Counted from the stretch's first letter, positions 32,877 to 43,366 are shown. The stretch is 64,000 bases of DNA from Micromonospora okii (GCF_020884795.1 NZ_BBZF01000012.1:612664-676663); one strand, 5' to 3'. Numbers and translations are program-made. Notes: generated from the sequence alone by a model not told the origin.

Positions 32877-33515
32877 CTACCCCCGCACCACCACCGTCAC
32901 CGGGTAGGTGGTGCCCTCCTGCGGGATCAGCACGGTCACCGTGCCGGGACGGACGAACCGGATGTCCACCACCCCCGCCTCGTAGCTGCGGGAGACCAGG
33001 TCCTCCCGGTCCACGGTCACCTCGCCCGGCCCGATGCCCCGGATCCGCAGCACCGCGCCCGTGGCGAAGCAGAGCGCAGGGACCAGCGCCAGCTCGGTCT
33101 CGGCGAGCACCAGCTCGTACCGGACCGCCCCCTGGCACGCGGTGGGCAGCCCGCTCGGCGACGGGGCGGCCGGGGGCGTGCGGGTGGTCCGGGCCGGCGC
33201 GGCCTGGACGGGCGGGGGCCGCCGGGACGTCGGGGGCGCGGCCGGCGGCGTCGGCGGGAGCCGCGTGGCCGGTGGCGTGGACCCGGCCGACGCCGGCGGG
33301 CGGCCCGGCGCGGCGCTCACCGCCGCGCTCGCCGGCTGGACGGGCAGCGGCGAGACGAGCCGGTCGCCGCCGCACCCCGCGACCGCGACGGCGACGGCGA
33401 GGCCGACGGCCAGGGCGAGCCGGTGGAGCGGCCGGGCGGGTCGGCGGGTGTGGCCGGCGGCGGTGCGGAGCGGCAGCGCGTCCGCCGGCGGTCGCCCCGG
33501 CTCAGCCCGGCTCAC
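32877..33515 (-). CDS. Putative lipoprotein with Pro-rich linker
   Basis: A 212-residue protein. A basic N-terminus, hydrophobic HRLALAVGLAVAVAVAGCGGD with a lipobox VAGC (Cys about residue 48), a 75-residue Pro/Ala/Thr/Ser linker, and a C-terminal beta domain of about 95 residues with two Cys (LPTACQGAVRY, ALVPALCFATG). The tail domain, ending YPVTVVVRG, resembles a small Ig or cupredoxin-like sandwich. It overlaps the ECF sigma gene end by 14 bp and so is probably in its operon. Not a typical anti-sigma factor. Confidence 0.65.
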   Translation of the reverse strand: MSRAEPGRPPADALPLRTAAGHTRRPARPLHRLALAVGLAVAVAVAGCGGDRLVSPLPVQPASAAVSAAPGRPPASAGSTPPATRLPPTPPAAPPTSRRPPPVQAAPARTTRTPPAAPSPSGLPTACQGAVRYELVLAETELALVPALCFATGAVLRIRGIGPGEVTVDREDLVSRSYEAGVVDIRFVRPGTVTVLIPQEGTTYPVTVVVRG

Positions 33516-34047
33516 CGGACAGCCGCCGCCGGACCTGCCGGCGGGCCTCGTGGAGCCGGGACTTGACGGTTCCCTCCGGCAGGTCGAGCAGGGCGGCGAT
33601 CTCGCCGTAGCCCAGCCCGAGGAGGTCCCGCAGGGCCACCACCTCGGCCTGGTCCGGGCGGACCGCGTCGAGGGCCTCCAACAGGTCGAGCCGGGTGCCG
33701 GCGACCACGCTCGTGCGGCGCGGGTCGGCCCGGTCCGGCAGCGGCGCGCCGGCCGCCTCGACCAGCGCGCGCCGCCGCAGCGCCCGGTACGTCGAGCGCG
33801 CCCGGTTGGCGCTCAGCCGGTACAGCCAGGTGTGGAACGACGAGCGGCCCTCGAAGCGGGTGATTCCCCGGGCCAGCGCGAGGAGGGCGTCCTGGCACGC
33901 CTCCTCGGCGTCCTGCCGGTCGGGCAGCAGCCGGGCGCACAGGCGCAGCACCTCCGGGCGGACGGCCACGAGCAGGGCGTGCAGCGCGGCCCCGTCGCCC
34001 CGGGCGGCCGACCGCGCCAGGTCCTCGATACCGTCCGCGAGGGGCAT
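33502..34047 (-). CDS. ECF-type RNA polymerase sigma factor
   Basis: A 181-residue sigma factor. Region 2: [65 protein letters not shown] (about 30-95). Region 4: [38 protein letters not shown] (about 140-177). It lacks region 3, as ECF factors do. No anti-sigma gene follows; instead a lipoprotein gene overlaps its end. ATG 34047 is used; the ORF is open upstream but without similarity. The divergent dnaE start is 230 bp away. Confidence 0.9.
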   Translation of the reverse strand: MPLADGIEDLARSAARGDGAALHALLVAVRPEVLRLCARLLPDRQDAEEACQDALLALARGITRFEGRSSFHTWLYRLSANRARSTYRALRRRALVEAAGAPLPDRADPRRTSVVAGTRLDLLEALDAVRPDQAEVVALRDLLGLGYGEIAALLDLPEGTVKSRLHEARRQVRRRLSGEPG

Positions 34048-34277
34048 CTGGTCGTCCAATGCTCGCCGGGTGCCGTCCGACCACCGTACGACCCCGCGCC
34101 CCGGCCGGGAAGGCCGAGTCGGGCAGCCGACGCGGCGGCGTCGCGGCGGGCCGCCGGGAGATCCGCGCCACCCCGGGCGCCCGCCCCCGCGCGGCTGCTG
34201 GAGGTGCCGATGCGGCCGGCGATAGGGTGAGCCGACCGAGTTCACCAACCCATGATCCTGACCGGGGGGCGCCACGC

Positions 34278-37200
34278 ATGGGCGATTCGTTCGCGCATCT
34301 GCACGTGCACACGGAGTACTCGATGCTCGACGGCGCGGCCCGGCTCAAGGACCTCTTCGCCGAGGTGGACCGGCTGGGCATGCCGGCGGTGGCGATGACC
34401 GACCACGGCAACATGCACGGCGCGAACGACTTCTACAGGCAGGCCACGGCCGCCGGGGTGAAGCCGATCCTCGGCATCGAGGCGTACGTGGCGCCGGAGT
34501 CGCGCTTCCACAAGCAGCGGGTGCGGTGGGGCCGGCCGGAGCAGAAGAGCGACGACGTCTCCGGCAGCGGCGGCTACACCCACATGACGATCTGGGCGGC
34601 CAACAAGAACGGCCTGCACAACCTGTTCAAGCTCACCAGCCGGGCGTACACGGAGGGCTTCTTCGTCAAGTGGCCCCGGATGGACGCCGAGACCATCGCC
34701 GAGCACTCCGACGGGCTGATGGCGACCACCGGCTGCCCGTCCGGCGAGGTGCAGACCCGGCTGCGGCTGGGGCAGTTCGACGAGGCGCTCAAGGCCGCCG
34801 CCCGGTACCAGGACATCTTCGGCAAGGAGAACTACTTCCTGGAGATCATGGACCACGGCATCTCCATCGAGCACAAGGTCCGCAAGGAGCTGCTGGAGAT
34901 CGGCCGGAAGCTGGACATCCCGCCGGTGGTCACCAACGACTCGCACTACACGCACGAGGCGCAGGCCGAGGCGCACGACGTGCTGCTCTGCGTGCAGACC
35001 GCCGCGAACGTCGCCGACCCCAACCGGTTCCGCTTCGACGGCAACGGCTACTTCATCAAGTCCGCCGACCAGATGCGCGCGGTGGACAACTCCGACGCCT
35101 GGCTGGAGGGCTGCCGCAACACGCTGCTGGTGGCCGAGAAGGTCGACCCGACGGGGATGTTCGAGTTCCACAACCTGATGCCCCGGTTCCCGATCCCGGA
35201 GGGGGAGACCGAGGAGACCTGGTTCCGCAAGGAGACGTTCAAGGGGCTCGCGCGCCGCTTCCCCGGCGGCATCCCCGAGGGCCACGTCGTGCAGGCCGAG
35301 TACGAGCTGGGCGTCATCATCCAGATGGGCTTCCCGTCGTACTTCCTCGTGGTCGCCGACTTCATCCAGTGGGCGAAGAGCCAGGGCATCGCCGTGGGCC
35401 CGGGCCGTGGCTCGGCCGCCGGCTCCCTCGTCGCGTACGCCCTGGGCATCACCGACCTGGACCCGATCCAGCACGGGCTGATCTTCGAGCGGTTCCTCAA
35501 CCCCGAGCGCGTCTCCATGCCGGATGTCGACATCGACTTCGACGAGCGTCGGCGCGGCGAGGTGATCAAGTACGTCACCGACAAGTGGGGCGAGGACAAG
35601 GTCGCCCAGATCGCCACCTTCGGTACGATCAAGGCGAAGGCCGCGATCAAGGACTCGGCCCGGGTGCTGGGCTACCCGTACGCGGTCGGCGACCGGATCA
35701 CCAAGGCGATGCCGCCGGCGGTGATGGGCAAGGACATCCCGCTCACCGGCATCTTCGACCCGAAGCACCCGCGCTACGCCGAGGCCGGCGAGATCCGCGG
35801 CCTCTACGAGTCCGACCCGGACGTGCGCAAGGTGATCGACACCGCGAAGGGCATCGAGGGGCTGATCCGGCAGACCGGCGTGCACGCCGCCGGCGTCATC
35901 ATGTCCGCCGAGCCGATCATCGAGCACATCCCGCTCATGCGCCGGGACTCGGACGGGGTGATCATCACCCAGTTCGACTACCCGACGTGCGAGTCGCTCG
36001 GGCTGCTGAAGATGGACTTCCTCGGCCTGCGCAACCTGACGATCATCGACGACGCGGTGAAGAACATCCAGCTCAACCACGGCAAGGAGCTGGACCTGCT
36101 GGGTCTCGACCTGGACGACAAGGCCGCCTACGAGCTGCTGGCCCGGGGCGACACCCTGGGCGTGTTCCAGCTCGACGGCGGGCCGATGCGCTCGCTGCTG
36201 CGGCTGATGAAGCCGGACAACTTCGAGGACATCTCCGCCGTCCTCGCGCTCTACCGGCCCGGCCCGATGGGCGTGGACTCGCACACCAACTACGCGCTGC
36301 GCAAGAACGGCCTCCAGGAGATCACCCCGATCCACCCGGAGCTGGAGGAGCCGCTGCGGGAGATCCTGGCCCCCACCCACGGCCTGATCGTCTACCAGGA
36401 GCAGGTGCAGCGCGCCGCGCAGATCCTCGCCGGCTACACCCTCGGCCAGGCCGACCTGCTGCGCCGGGCGATGGGCAAGAAGAAGAAGGAGATCCTCGAC
36501 AAGGAGTTCGTCCCGTTCCGGGACGGCTGCCGCGAGCGCGGCTACTCCGACGAGGCCATCCAGGCGGTGTGGGACGTCCTGGTCCCGTTCGCCGGATACG
36601 CCTTCAACAAGGCGCACTCCGCCGCGTACGGCCTGGTCTCCTACTGGACGGCGTACCTCAAGGCGCACTACCCGGCCGAGTACATGGCGGCGCTGCTCAC
36701 CTCCGTCGGCGACGACAAGGACAAGATGGCGCTCTACCTGTCGGAGTGCCGGCGGATGGGCATCCAGGTCCTCCCGCCTGACGTGAACACCTCCGCCGGG
36801 CCGTTCACCCCGGTCGGCAAGGACATCCGCTTCGGCCTCGCGGCCATCCGCAACGTCGGCGCGAACGTGGTCGCCGCGATCATGCGCTGCCGCCAGGAGA
36901 AGGGCGACTACGCCGACTTCTACGACTTCCTGTCCAAGGTCGACGCGGTGGTCTGCAACAAGAAGACCATCGAATCGCTGATCAAGGCCGGCGCGTTCGA
37001 CGTGATGAAGCACCCGCGCAAGGGCCTGCTCGCCGTGCACGCCGACGCCATCGACGCGTACGCCGACGTCAAGCGCAAGGAGGCCGTCGGCCAGTACGAC
37101 CTATTCGGCGCCGGCTTCGGCGACGCGGAGGCCGCCACCGGCAGCACCACGGTCATGCCGACCATCGGCGAGGCCGAGTGGGACAAGCGGGACAAGCTCG

Positions 37201-37814
37201 CCTTCGAGCGCGAGATGCTCGGCCTCTACGTCTCCGACCACCCGCTGTTCGGCCTGGAGCACGTGCTCGGGGCGGCGGCCGACTGCACCATCGCCGCGCT
37301 CTCCGAGGAGGGCACGGTCCCCGACGGGGCGGTGGTCACCCTCGCCGGCATCCTCTCCGGGGTGCAGCGCCGGGTCACCAAGCAGGGCCGGGCCTGGGCC
37401 TCGGCCACCCTAGAGGACCTGGCCGGCGGCGTGGAGACGCTGTTCTTCCCCAACACCTACGAGGTGATCGGCCAGTACATCGCCGAGGACGCGATCGTGG
37501 TCGTCAAGGGGCGGGTGGACCGCCGCGACGACACCCCGCGCATCATGGCGATGGACATGCAGATGCCCGACATCAGCAGCAACCCGGGCAGCAAGCCGGT
37601 CACCCTCACCATTCCGGTGCACCGCTGCACGCCCCCGCTGGTGGAACGCCTCAAGGAGACCCTGGTGCTGCACCCCGGTGACACGGAGGTGCACGTCAAG
37701 CTGCTCAACGGCGGCAAGACGACCACGCTGCGGCTCGGGCCGTTCCGGGTCGCCGCCACCACCGCGCTGATGGGCGACCTGAAGAGCGTCCTCGGTCCGG
37801 CCAACGTGAGCTGA
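34278..37814 (+). CDS. dnaE: DNA polymerase III alpha subunit
   Basis: A 1178-residue replicative polymerase of normal DnaE1 length. The PHP domain starts [22 protein letters not shown] (about 5-26). The polymerase core includes [24 protein letters not shown] and the catalytic Asp triad in [17 protein letters not shown] (about 414-430), then [38 protein letters not shown]. The C-terminus has the HhH and OB-fold regions ([32 protein letters not shown]). ATG 34278 fits the conserved start. It is monocistronic; the ECF operon is divergent. Confidence 0.97.
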   Translation: MGDSFAHLHVHTEYSMLDGAARLKDLFAEVDRLGMPAVAMTDHGNMHGANDFYRQATAAGVKPILGIEAYVAPESRFHKQRVRWGRPEQKSDDVSGSGGYTHMTIWAANKNGLHNLFKLTSRAYTEGFFVKWPRMDAETIAEHSDGLMATTGCPSGEVQTRLRLGQFDEALKAAARYQDIFGKENYFLEIMDHGISIEHKVRKELLEIGRKLDIPPVVTNDSHYTHEAQAEAHDVLLCVQTAANVADPNRFRFDGNGYFIKSADQMRAVDNSDAWLEGCRNTLLVAEKVDPTGMFEFHNLMPRFPIPEGETEETWFRKETFKGLARRFPGGIPEGHVVQAEYELGVIIQMGFPSYFLVVADFIQWAKSQGIAVGPGRGSAAGSLVAYALGITDLDPIQHGLIFERFLNPERVSMPDVDIDFDERRRGEVIKYVTDKWGEDKVAQIATFGTIKAKAAIKDSARVLGYPYAVGDRITKAMPPAVMGKDIPLTGIFDPKHPRYAEAGEIRGLYESDPDVRKVIDTAKGIEGLIRQTGVHAAGVIMSAEPIIEHIPLMRRDSDGVIITQFDYPTCESLGLLKMDFLGLRNLTIIDDAVKNIQLNHGKELDLLGLDLDDKAAYELLARGDTLGVFQLDGGPMRSLLRLMKPDNFEDISAVLALYRPGPMGVDSHTNYALRKNGLQEITPIHPELEEPLREILAPTHGLIVYQEQVQRAAQILAGYTLGQADLLRRAMGKKKKEILDKEFVPFRDGCRERGYSDEAIQAVWDVLVPFAGYAFNKAHSAAYGLVSYWTAYLKAHYPAEYMAALLTSVGDDKDKMALYLSECRRMGIQVLPPDVNTSAGPFTPVGKDIRFGLAAIRNVGANVVAAIMRCRQEKGDYADFYDFLSKVDAVVCNKKTIESLIKAGAFDVMKHPRKGLLAVHADAIDAYADVKRKEAVGQYDLFGAGFGDAEAATGSTTVMPTIGEAEWDKRDKLAFEREMLGLYVSDHPLFGLEHVLGAAADCTIAALSEEGTVPDGAVVTLAGILSGVQRRVTKQGRAWASATLEDLAGGVETLFFPNTYEVIGQYIAEDAIVVVKGRVDRRDDTPRIMAMDMQMPDISSNPGSKPVTLTIPVHRCTPPLVERLKETLVLHPGDTEVHVKLLNGGKTTTLRLGPFRVAATTALMGDLKSVLGPANVS

Positions 37815-37855
37815 CCGGTCCCGCCCAGGGGCGACAGCCCGGGGGGTCGGGCAAC

Positions 37856-38776
37856 ATGACGGCCATGACTGCGACCTCGCCCGCAGACGCTCCGGGCCTG
37901 CGGGTCCGCGACCTGGTCCCCACCTACCTCGGGTACGCCCGCGCCGCCGCCTGCGCGCCCCCGGACCGATGGCCCGAGCTGTGGCGGTCCCACTACCTCG
38001 GTCGGCACCCGGACGTCTTCGCCGCCGCCCTGGACCAGGCGGGGGAGTGGTCCGACGGCGACGGCCTTCCGGCCGCCCTCGCCCGGCTGGCCGGGGCCGG
38101 GGCGGAGCTGTCGCACCGGGCCGCACTGCTGGCGGCGGAGCTGCCCGACGCGGTGCGGGCGGTCGCCGACGCGCTGCGGTGGCCCGGCGACGACGACCCG
38201 ATCGAGTGCGTGACCCTCGTGGGCCTGCACCGTGCCAACGGCTGGGCCGACCGGCTCGACGGCCGGTACGCCCTCTTCCTCGCCGTCGAGCAACTCGCCG
38301 ACCCCGCCGAGGCCCGGCTCCTGGTGCGGCACGAGGCCGCGCACGTCGTGCACGACCGGCTGGCGGCCATCCGGGACTGGCCGGAGCACGGGGTCGCCGG
38401 CATGCTGCTCGCCGAAGGGCTGGCGACCGAGGTCGGCGCCGAAGTCGATCCGGGCCTGCCGGACGAGGCGTACCTGTGGTTTCAGCGGCCCGGGTCGTCC
38501 CTGTGGCTCGACGAGTGTCGACGGCGCTGGGCGGAGATCCTCGATCGGATCATCGCCGACCTGGACGCCACCACCCTCGACCGGTACGCCCCGTACTTCC
38601 TCACGCGTGACGCGCCCGGTGGCGATCTGCCGAAGCGCTGCGGCTACCTGGTCGGGCTGCGGGTGGTCCGCGAACTACGACGGCGCCATCCGCTCCCGGA
38701 CATCGCCCGCTGGGACCTGGACCGGGCCGTGCCCGAGATCCGCCGTGCGCTCGGGGTGCTCGCCGCCGCGCACTGA
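37856..38776 (+). CDS. Putative zincin-type metalloprotease-like protein (HEAAH)
   Basis: A 306-residue soluble protein. ARLLVRHEAAHVVHDRLAAIRDWPEHGVAGMLLAEGLATEVGAEVDPGLP (about 155-205) holds HEAAH and, 32 residues further, a Glu in LAEGLATE, the arrangement of gluzincin proteases (DUF2268-like). The remainder is alpha-helical. It may be a cytoplasmic metalloprotease or an inactive relative. Starts at ATG 37856 or 37865. It lies 41 bp after dnaE; co-transcription is possible. Confidence 0.65.
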   Translation: MTAMTATSPADAPGLRVRDLVPTYLGYARAAACAPPDRWPELWRSHYLGRHPDVFAAALDQAGEWSDGDGLPAALARLAGAGAELSHRAALLAAELPDAVRAVADALRWPGDDDPIECVTLVGLHRANGWADRLDGRYALFLAVEQLADPAEARLLVRHEAAHVVHDRLAAIRDWPEHGVAGMLLAEGLATEVGAEVDPGLPDEAYLWFQRPGSSLWLDECRRRWAEILDRIIADLDATTLDRYAPYFLTRDAPGGDLPKRCGYLVGLRVVRELRRRHPLPDIARWDLDRAVPEIRRALGVLAAAH

Positions 38777-38848
38777 GTGCGCCCGCGAGGGCCACTGTCG
38801 GTGAGTTGGCGCTGTGCCGCCGATGCCGGGCGCACTAGCGTCGCCGGC

Positions 38849-39886
38849 ATGGAACTGGAGCAGGCACGGAAGCTGTGGCAGCCCGAGCCCGGCTGGCTGA
38901 ACACCGCCAGCTTCGGGCTGCCGCCTGAGCCCGCGTGGTCGGCGTTGCAGGAGGCGCTGGCCGACTGGCGCGTGGGGCGTACCTCCTGGGAGAGCTGGGG
39001 CCTCTCGACCGACCGGGCCCGGGCCGCCTTCGCCGGCCTGGTCGGCGTGCCCGCCGCCGACGTCGCGGTCGGCAGCACCGTCTCCCAGGTGCTCGCCCCG
39101 GTCGCGGCGGCCCTGCCGGCCGGCGCGACGGTGGTGGCCCCGGAGATCGAGTTCACCGCCAACCTCTTCCCCTGGCTGGTGCAGGCCGAGCGGGGCGTGC
39201 GGGTGCGCACGGTCCCGGCGGCCGAGCTGGTCGACGCGATCGACGCCGGCACCGACCTGGTGGCGTTCAGCCTCGTGCAGTCCGCCGACGGCACGATCAC
39301 CGACTACGAGCGCGTCGTGGCCGCCGCCCGCGCCCACGACGCCCTGGTGGCGGTGGACGCCACCCAGGCGTGCGGCTGGCTGCCGTTCGACGCGGGCCTG
39401 GCCGACGTGGTCGTGGTCGGCGGGTACAAGTGGCTGATGGGCCCGCGCGGCACCGCGTACGCCTACCTGGCCCCCGAGTTGCGCGAGCGGCTGCGCCCGG
39501 ACGCCGCCGGCTGGTACGCGGCCGAGGATCCGCAAGCGTCCTTCTACGGCCCGCCGCTGCGGCTGGCCGCCGACGCCCGCCGGTTCGACATCTCCCCGAT
39601 CTGGTTCAGTTGGGTCGGCGCCGCACCCGCCCTCGAACTGCTCGCCGCGATCGGCCTGCCGGCGGTGCGCGAGCACGACGTGGCACTGGCCAACCGCTTC
39701 CTCGCCGGGCTGGGCCAACCGCCCGGCGACAGTGCGATCGTCACCGTGGACGTGCCCGGCGCGCAGGAGCGGCTGGAGCGCGCCGGGGTTCGGGCGGCCG
39801 TGCGCGCCGGCCGGGTCCGGGCGTCCTTCCACGTCTACTCCACGCAGGACGACGTCGACCTCGCCCTGGACGCGCTCACCGGCTGA
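38849..39886 (+). CDS. Class V aminotransferase family PLP enzyme
   Basis: A 345-residue fold-type I PLP enzyme. GSTVSQVLAPVAAAL binds phosphate (about 72-86), VAVDATQACGWLPFD contains the PLP-ring Asp (about residue 171), and VVVGGYKWLMGPRGTAY contains the Schiff-base Lys (about residue 198). These are the marks of the cysteine desulfurase/isopenicillin epimerase-like class V branch. No catalytic Cys loop of IscS type is seen, so a desulfurase is not implied. ATG 38849 is chosen from the conserved MELEQARKLW start; TAGCGT 13 bp upstream may be a -10 box of a short-leader transcript. Confidence 0.85.
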   Translation: MELEQARKLWQPEPGWLNTASFGLPPEPAWSALQEALADWRVGRTSWESWGLSTDRARAAFAGLVGVPAADVAVGSTVSQVLAPVAAALPAGATVVAPEIEFTANLFPWLVQAERGVRVRTVPAAELVDAIDAGTDLVAFSLVQSADGTITDYERVVAAARAHDALVAVDATQACGWLPFDAGLADVVVVGGYKWLMGPRGTAYAYLAPELRERLRPDAAGWYAAEDPQASFYGPPLRLAADARRFDISPIWFSWVGAAPALELLAAIGLPAVREHDVALANRFLAGLGQPPGDSAIVTVDVPGAQERLERAGVRAAVRAGRVRASFHVYSTQDDVDLALDALTG

Positions 39887-39887
39887 A

Positions 39888-39911
39888 CCGGGCGGGGCGC
39901 GCCCCGCCCGG
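39888..39911. terminator. Bidirectional terminator, 24-nt perfect palindrome
   Basis: 39888-39899 is exactly complementary to 39900-39911, directly after the aminotransferase stop and 4 bp before the convergent SPFH gene's stop. Confidence 0.75.
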
Positions 39912-39914
39912 CGG

Positions 39915-40775
39915 TCACTTGGTGCCGGTGACGATCCCCGGGTTGATGCAGAGGCCGGGGTTGCTGCCGTTGCGCTCGGCGATCTCCAGACACCGCGACA
40001 CCTTGTCGACCTTCGCGTTCGTCTCGGTGATCTGCTTCTGGATGGCGGCGTTCTTCCGGTCCTGCTCCAGGTTGCGGGTCTGGGCGAGCTTGTCCTGGAA
40101 CGCCTTGATGTTGCCCTCGGTCTTGTCGTCGTGGTTGACCCGCGTGATCGTGACCGACAGGATGTCGACGTCGCTGGAGAGGCGGGTCTCCGCGCTGGTC
40201 TTGATGCTCTCCGCGAAGGGCTTCAGGTCCACGTTCAGGTTGCCCGTGTTGGCGTCGATCCGCTCCAGCGGGTTGTACGCGGCGAAGGCGTCGTTGACGG
40301 CGCTGTCGAGCTGGACGCCGACCCGCTGGCCCCGGAAGCTGTCGAAGTCGCCCTTGTAGTCCATGAACTGCTTCGGCGCGTTCTCCGGCTTGACCTGCCA
40401 CTCCACGAGCACCTCGACGCAGGCGTCGGCGAGCGTGCCGGTGCGGACCCGGACGCAGTGCTCGCCGCCGATGTGGTCGTACTTCTGCCGGCCGGCGTCC
40501 CACTCGCCGACCTTCTGCCAGGGGGCGACCCACTTCAGGCCGGAGCCGGTGACCGTGCCCGTCGGCTTGCCGAAGCTGGTGACGATCCCGACCGAGCGGA
40601 TCGGCACGGAGTGGGCGCTGGAGCCGGCGGCGAACACCGTCGCGCCGACGAGGCAGCCGAGCGCCACCAGGGCGGCGGTCCGCTTCGTCGCCCTGCCCGG
40701 CGCGGCGAGGGCGAGCAGGCCGGCGATCACCAGGCCGACGGCGAGGACGATCGCGACAGTGAAGCCGAAGGGCAT
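39915..40775 (-). CDS. SPFH/band 7 membrane protein
   Basis: A 286-residue protein. Two N-terminal hydrophobic helices (FTVAIVLAVGLVIAGLLALAA, about 4-24; AALVALGCLVGATVFAAG, about 34-51) precede an SPFH domain (HSVPIRSVGIVTSFGKPTGTVTGSGLKWVAPWQKVGEWDAGRQKYD) and a coiled region (AFQDKLAQTRNLEQDRKNAAIQKQITETNAKVDKV) characteristic of prohibitin/stomatin relatives. Such proteins oligomerise at membranes and organise microdomains. The mature part has four Cys, one pair at the C-terminus. ATG 40775 follows AAAGGAG. Confidence 0.85.
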   Translation of the reverse strand: MPFGFTVAIVLAVGLVIAGLLALAAPGRATKRTAALVALGCLVGATVFAAGSSAHSVPIRSVGIVTSFGKPTGTVTGSGLKWVAPWQKVGEWDAGRQKYDHIGGEHCVRVRTGTLADACVEVLVEWQVKPENAPKQFMDYKGDFDSFRGQRVGVQLDSAVNDAFAAYNPLERIDANTGNLNVDLKPFAESIKTSAETRLSSDVDILSVTITRVNHDDKTEGNIKAFQDKLAQTRNLEQDRKNAAIQKQITETNAKVDKVSRCLEIAERNGSNPGLCINPGIVTGTK

Positions 40776-40853
40776 TCGCTCGGCTCCTTTCGAGGGGGCG
40801 AGCCACCACCTTAGGTCCCCCCGACAAGGCGGGCCCCACCTGCACTGGCCTGC

Positions 40854-40902
40854 GGTGATCGAGGGGTTCGCGTCACGCGGGGACGCGAACCCCTCGATCA
40901 CC
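40854..40902. repeat. 21-bp perfect inverted repeat between divergent genes
   Basis: Arms 40854-40874 and 40882-40902 are exact complements (outer bases GGTGATCGAGGGGTTCGCGT) with a 7-nt loop. It lies upstream of both the SPFH gene (minus) and the MFS gene (plus), so it does not terminate either coding transcript. It may be a REP-like mobile palindrome or a structured leader or regulatory element. Confidence 0.8.
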
Positions 40903-40937
40903 CCCGGAGAGGGCGTGGCGGTGACGCGGGACACATG

Positions 40938-41009
40938 GATACGGGGCGGTTCCGTATCGTAAATGCCTCGCGTAGGCTCACCCCGATTACGAGTATGGCT
41001 CGGTTCGTA
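40938..41009. promoter_or_regulatory. Candidate TetR operators and promoter of the MFS-tetR operon
   Basis: GATACGG (40938-40944) and CCGTATC (40952-40958) form a 7-bp inverted repeat. A second, TACGA (40988-40992) and TCGTA (41005-41009), lies 50 bp on. Both share the half-site CGGTTC-GTAT. TAGGCT at 40973-40978, between them, is a plausible -10. The TetR gene at 42626 ends the operon and is the probable ligand-sensing repressor. Confidence 0.6.
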
Positions 41010-41042
41010 TTGCGGGGCGGGCGCATCGGGGGAGGGGCGGCC

Positions 41043-42614
41043 ATGCAGGCTCACGAGAACACCGGACACCCGAGGAGGTGGGCGATCCTCGGGGTGCTGG
41101 TGATCAGCCTCCTCGTCGTCGTCCTCGACAACACGATCCTCAACGTCGCTCTGCGGACCCTCGCCGACCCGGTGCACGGTCTCGGCGCCACCCAGGGCGA
41201 GCTGGAATGGTCCATCAACTCCTACACGCTCGTCTTCGCCGGCCTGCTGTTCACCTTCGGCGTGCTCGGCGACCGCATCGGGCGCAGGCGGTTCCTGGCG
41301 GGCGGCCTGCTGTTCTTCGGCCTCGCCTCGCTGCTCTCCGCGTACGCGCAGAGCCCGGCCCAGCTCATCGGGGCCCGCGCGCTGATGGGCCTGGGCGGCG
41401 CGGCGATCATGCCGGTGACCCTGTCGATCATCTCCAACGTCTTCGACCCCCGGGAACGCGGCCGGGCGATCGGCATCTGGGCCGGCGCGGTCGGGCTCGC
41501 CGTGGCGATCGGCCCGATCCTCGGCGGCGCGCTGCTGGAGCACTTCTGGTGGGGCTCGGTATTCCTGATCAACGTCCCGGTCGTCGCGCTCGGCGTGGTC
41601 CTGGTCTCCCTGCTGGTCCCCGAGTCGCGCGACCCCGACCCGGGCCGGATCGACGTGCCCGGCGTACTGCTGTCGGTGGTGGGCCTGGTCGCGCTGACCT
41701 ACGGCATCATCGACGGTGGCGAGCACGGCTTCGATCGGCCGCTGGTCTGGGCGTCGATCGCCGGCGGCCTGGCCGTGCTGGCCTGGTTCGTGGTGCTGGA
41801 GCTGCGCAGCGACCACCCGTCCCTGGACGTCCGGCTGTTCCGGCTGCCCCGGTTCGCCGCGCCGGTGGCGCTGGTCGGGCTGGTCTTCTTCGCCGCGATG
41901 GGCGTGATGTTCTTCAGCTCGTTCTACCTGCAACTGGTCCGCGGTTACAGCCCGCTGGAGACCGGCCTGCTCTTCCTGCCCTTCGCCGCCGCCCAGCTCG
42001 TCTTCGCCCCGCGCAGTGCGGCGATGGTCCGCAGGTACGGGGGCCGGGCGGTCGCGGTCGTCGGCCTGACGCTGACCATGGTGTCCCTGGGGGCGTTCGT
42101 GTTCATCGACGCGGGCACGCCGATTTGGACGGTCCTGGTGTTCTTCTTCCTCCAGGGCGCGGGGATGGCGAACATCATGCCGCCGGCCACCGAGTCGATC
42201 ATGTCGGCGCTGCCGAGGCAGAAGGCGGGGGTCGGCTCGGCGGTCAGCAACACGATCCGCCAGATCTCCGGGGCGCTCGGCGTGGCCGTGCTCGGCTCGG
42301 TCCTGTCCGCGCTGTACCGCCAGGACGTCACCCCGGCCCTGCGGGACCTGCCCGCGGCGGCGCACGAGGCGGCCGCCGAGTCGATTTCCGGGGCGTACGC
42401 CGCGGCCGGCCAGCTCGGCCCGGCCGGGCCGGCGCTGGTCGCGTCAGCCAACCACGCCTTCGTCTCGGCGATGCACTGGGCGGCGGCCCTGTCGGCGGCG
42501 GTCGCCGCGCTCGGCATCCTGGTCGCGCTGCGCTGGATGCCCGGCCGTGACCAGGGGCAGCCGCCGGCCGCGACGCCGGTGGCCGGGAAACCCGAGTTGG
42601 CCGGAACCGCATAG
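41043..42614 (+). CDS. DHA2-family MFS drug exporter
   Basis: A 523-residue transporter with about 14 helices. It shows the DHA2 motif C in helix 5 ([17 protein letters not shown]), motif [14 protein letters not shown] after helix 2, and motif D1 [10 protein letters not shown] in helix 1. This is the EmrB/QacA-type proton antiporter group that exports lipophilic cations and antibiotics. ATG 41043 follows GGGGGAGGGGCGGCC. It is followed after 11 bp by a TetR gene and preceded by paired inverted repeats, a classical inducible efflux unit. Substrate unknown. Confidence 0.9.
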   Translation: MQAHENTGHPRRWAILGVLVISLLVVVLDNTILNVALRTLADPVHGLGATQGELEWSINSYTLVFAGLLFTFGVLGDRIGRRRFLAGGLLFFGLASLLSAYAQSPAQLIGARALMGLGGAAIMPVTLSIISNVFDPRERGRAIGIWAGAVGLAVAIGPILGGALLEHFWWGSVFLINVPVVALGVVLVSLLVPESRDPDPGRIDVPGVLLSVVGLVALTYGIIDGGEHGFDRPLVWASIAGGLAVLAWFVVLELRSDHPSLDVRLFRLPRFAAPVALVGLVFFAAMGVMFFSSFYLQLVRGYSPLETGLLFLPFAAAQLVFAPRSAAMVRRYGGRAVAVVGLTLTMVSLGAFVFIDAGTPIWTVLVFFFLQGAGMANIMPPATESIMSALPRQKAGVGSAVSNTIRQISGALGVAVLGSVLSALYRQDVTPALRDLPAAAHEAAAESISGAYAAAGQLGPAGPALVASANHAFVSAMHWAAALSAAVAALGILVALRWMPGRDQGQPPAATPVAGKPELAGTA

Positions 42615-42625
42615 GTAAGGGAAGA

Positions 42626-43234
42626 ATGTCGGGCATGACTTCCGCCGCCGACGCTCCGCGACCGCCCGGCCGACCGCGGAGCGTCCGCGCGGACGAGGCG
42701 ATCGTGGAGGCCGTCCTCGACCTGCTCGCCGAGGGCAGCACGATCGAGGCGCTCTCCATCGAGGCCATCGCCGCCCGCGCCGGGGTGGGCAAGGCCACCA
42801 TCTACCGGCGCTGGTCGGGCAAGGACGCGCTGATGCGCGACGCGCTGAGCCGTCTCAAGGGCGTCCTCGCGCAGCCGGCCGGGCGCTCCCTCCGGGAGGA
42901 CCTGGTGCTGCTGGTCGGCGCGGTCGGACGCCACATCGACCCCCGCGCCGCGAAGATCATGCCCTGCCTCGTGCCGGAGGTGCACCGCAGCCCGGACCAC
43001 TTCCAGGTCTACCAGAGCGTCATCGAGCCCCGGCGGCAGCTCATGCGCGAGGTGCTCCGCCGGGGGGTGCGCAGCGGCGAGCTGCGCGCCGATCTCGACA
43101 TCGAGGTGGCGATGGCCCTGCTCACCGGGCCGATGCTGGTCCAGCGGATGCTGCGCTGGAACGCCGAGCTGGACGAGGAGTCCCTGCCCGGCCGGATCGT
43201 CGACGGCGTCCTGGACGGCATCCGGGCCCGCTGA
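42626..43234 (+). CDS. TetR-family regulator of the MFS exporter
   Basis: A 202-residue repressor. HTH: ALSIEAIAARAGVGKATIYRRWSGKDALMRDAL (about 44-76), a typical TetR_N domain with the IYRRW recognition helix end. The C-terminal ligand domain (TetR_C, LREDLVLLVGAVGRHIDPRAAKIMPCLVPEVHRSPDHFQVYQSVIEPRRQLMREVLRRG) is of the group linked to drug efflux. Start ATG 42626 or 42635. It is the second gene of the operon, so derepression would also raise repressor levels. Confidence 0.9.
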   Translation: MSGMTSAADAPRPPGRPRSVRADEAIVEAVLDLLAEGSTIEALSIEAIAARAGVGKATIYRRWSGKDALMRDALSRLKGVLAQPAGRSLREDLVLLVGAVGRHIDPRAAKIMPCLVPEVHRSPDHFQVYQSVIEPRRQLMREVLRRGVRSGELRADLDIEVAMALLTGPMLVQRMLRWNAELDEESLPGRIVDGVLDGIRAR

Positions 43235-43366
43235 CCCGCCCCGCGGCCGGTCGCCGACGTGTGCCACGCCTCGTCCGGCTGCCGGCGTGTCCCCGGCGGA
43301 GGGTGTCCGGGGCGACCAGTAGGGTGTCGAACACACGTACTGCTGGCGGCTGGGGGAGGAGGCGGC

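Noticed and set aside
34242..37040. 932-codon open frame on the minus strand opposite dnaE
   Set aside because: It mirrors the codon pattern of dnaE; the translation is rich in Val, Gly, His, Asp and Arg with no family motif. GC-rich antisense frames like this occur opposite nearly every gene here (also 49838-52714 and 61794-63659).
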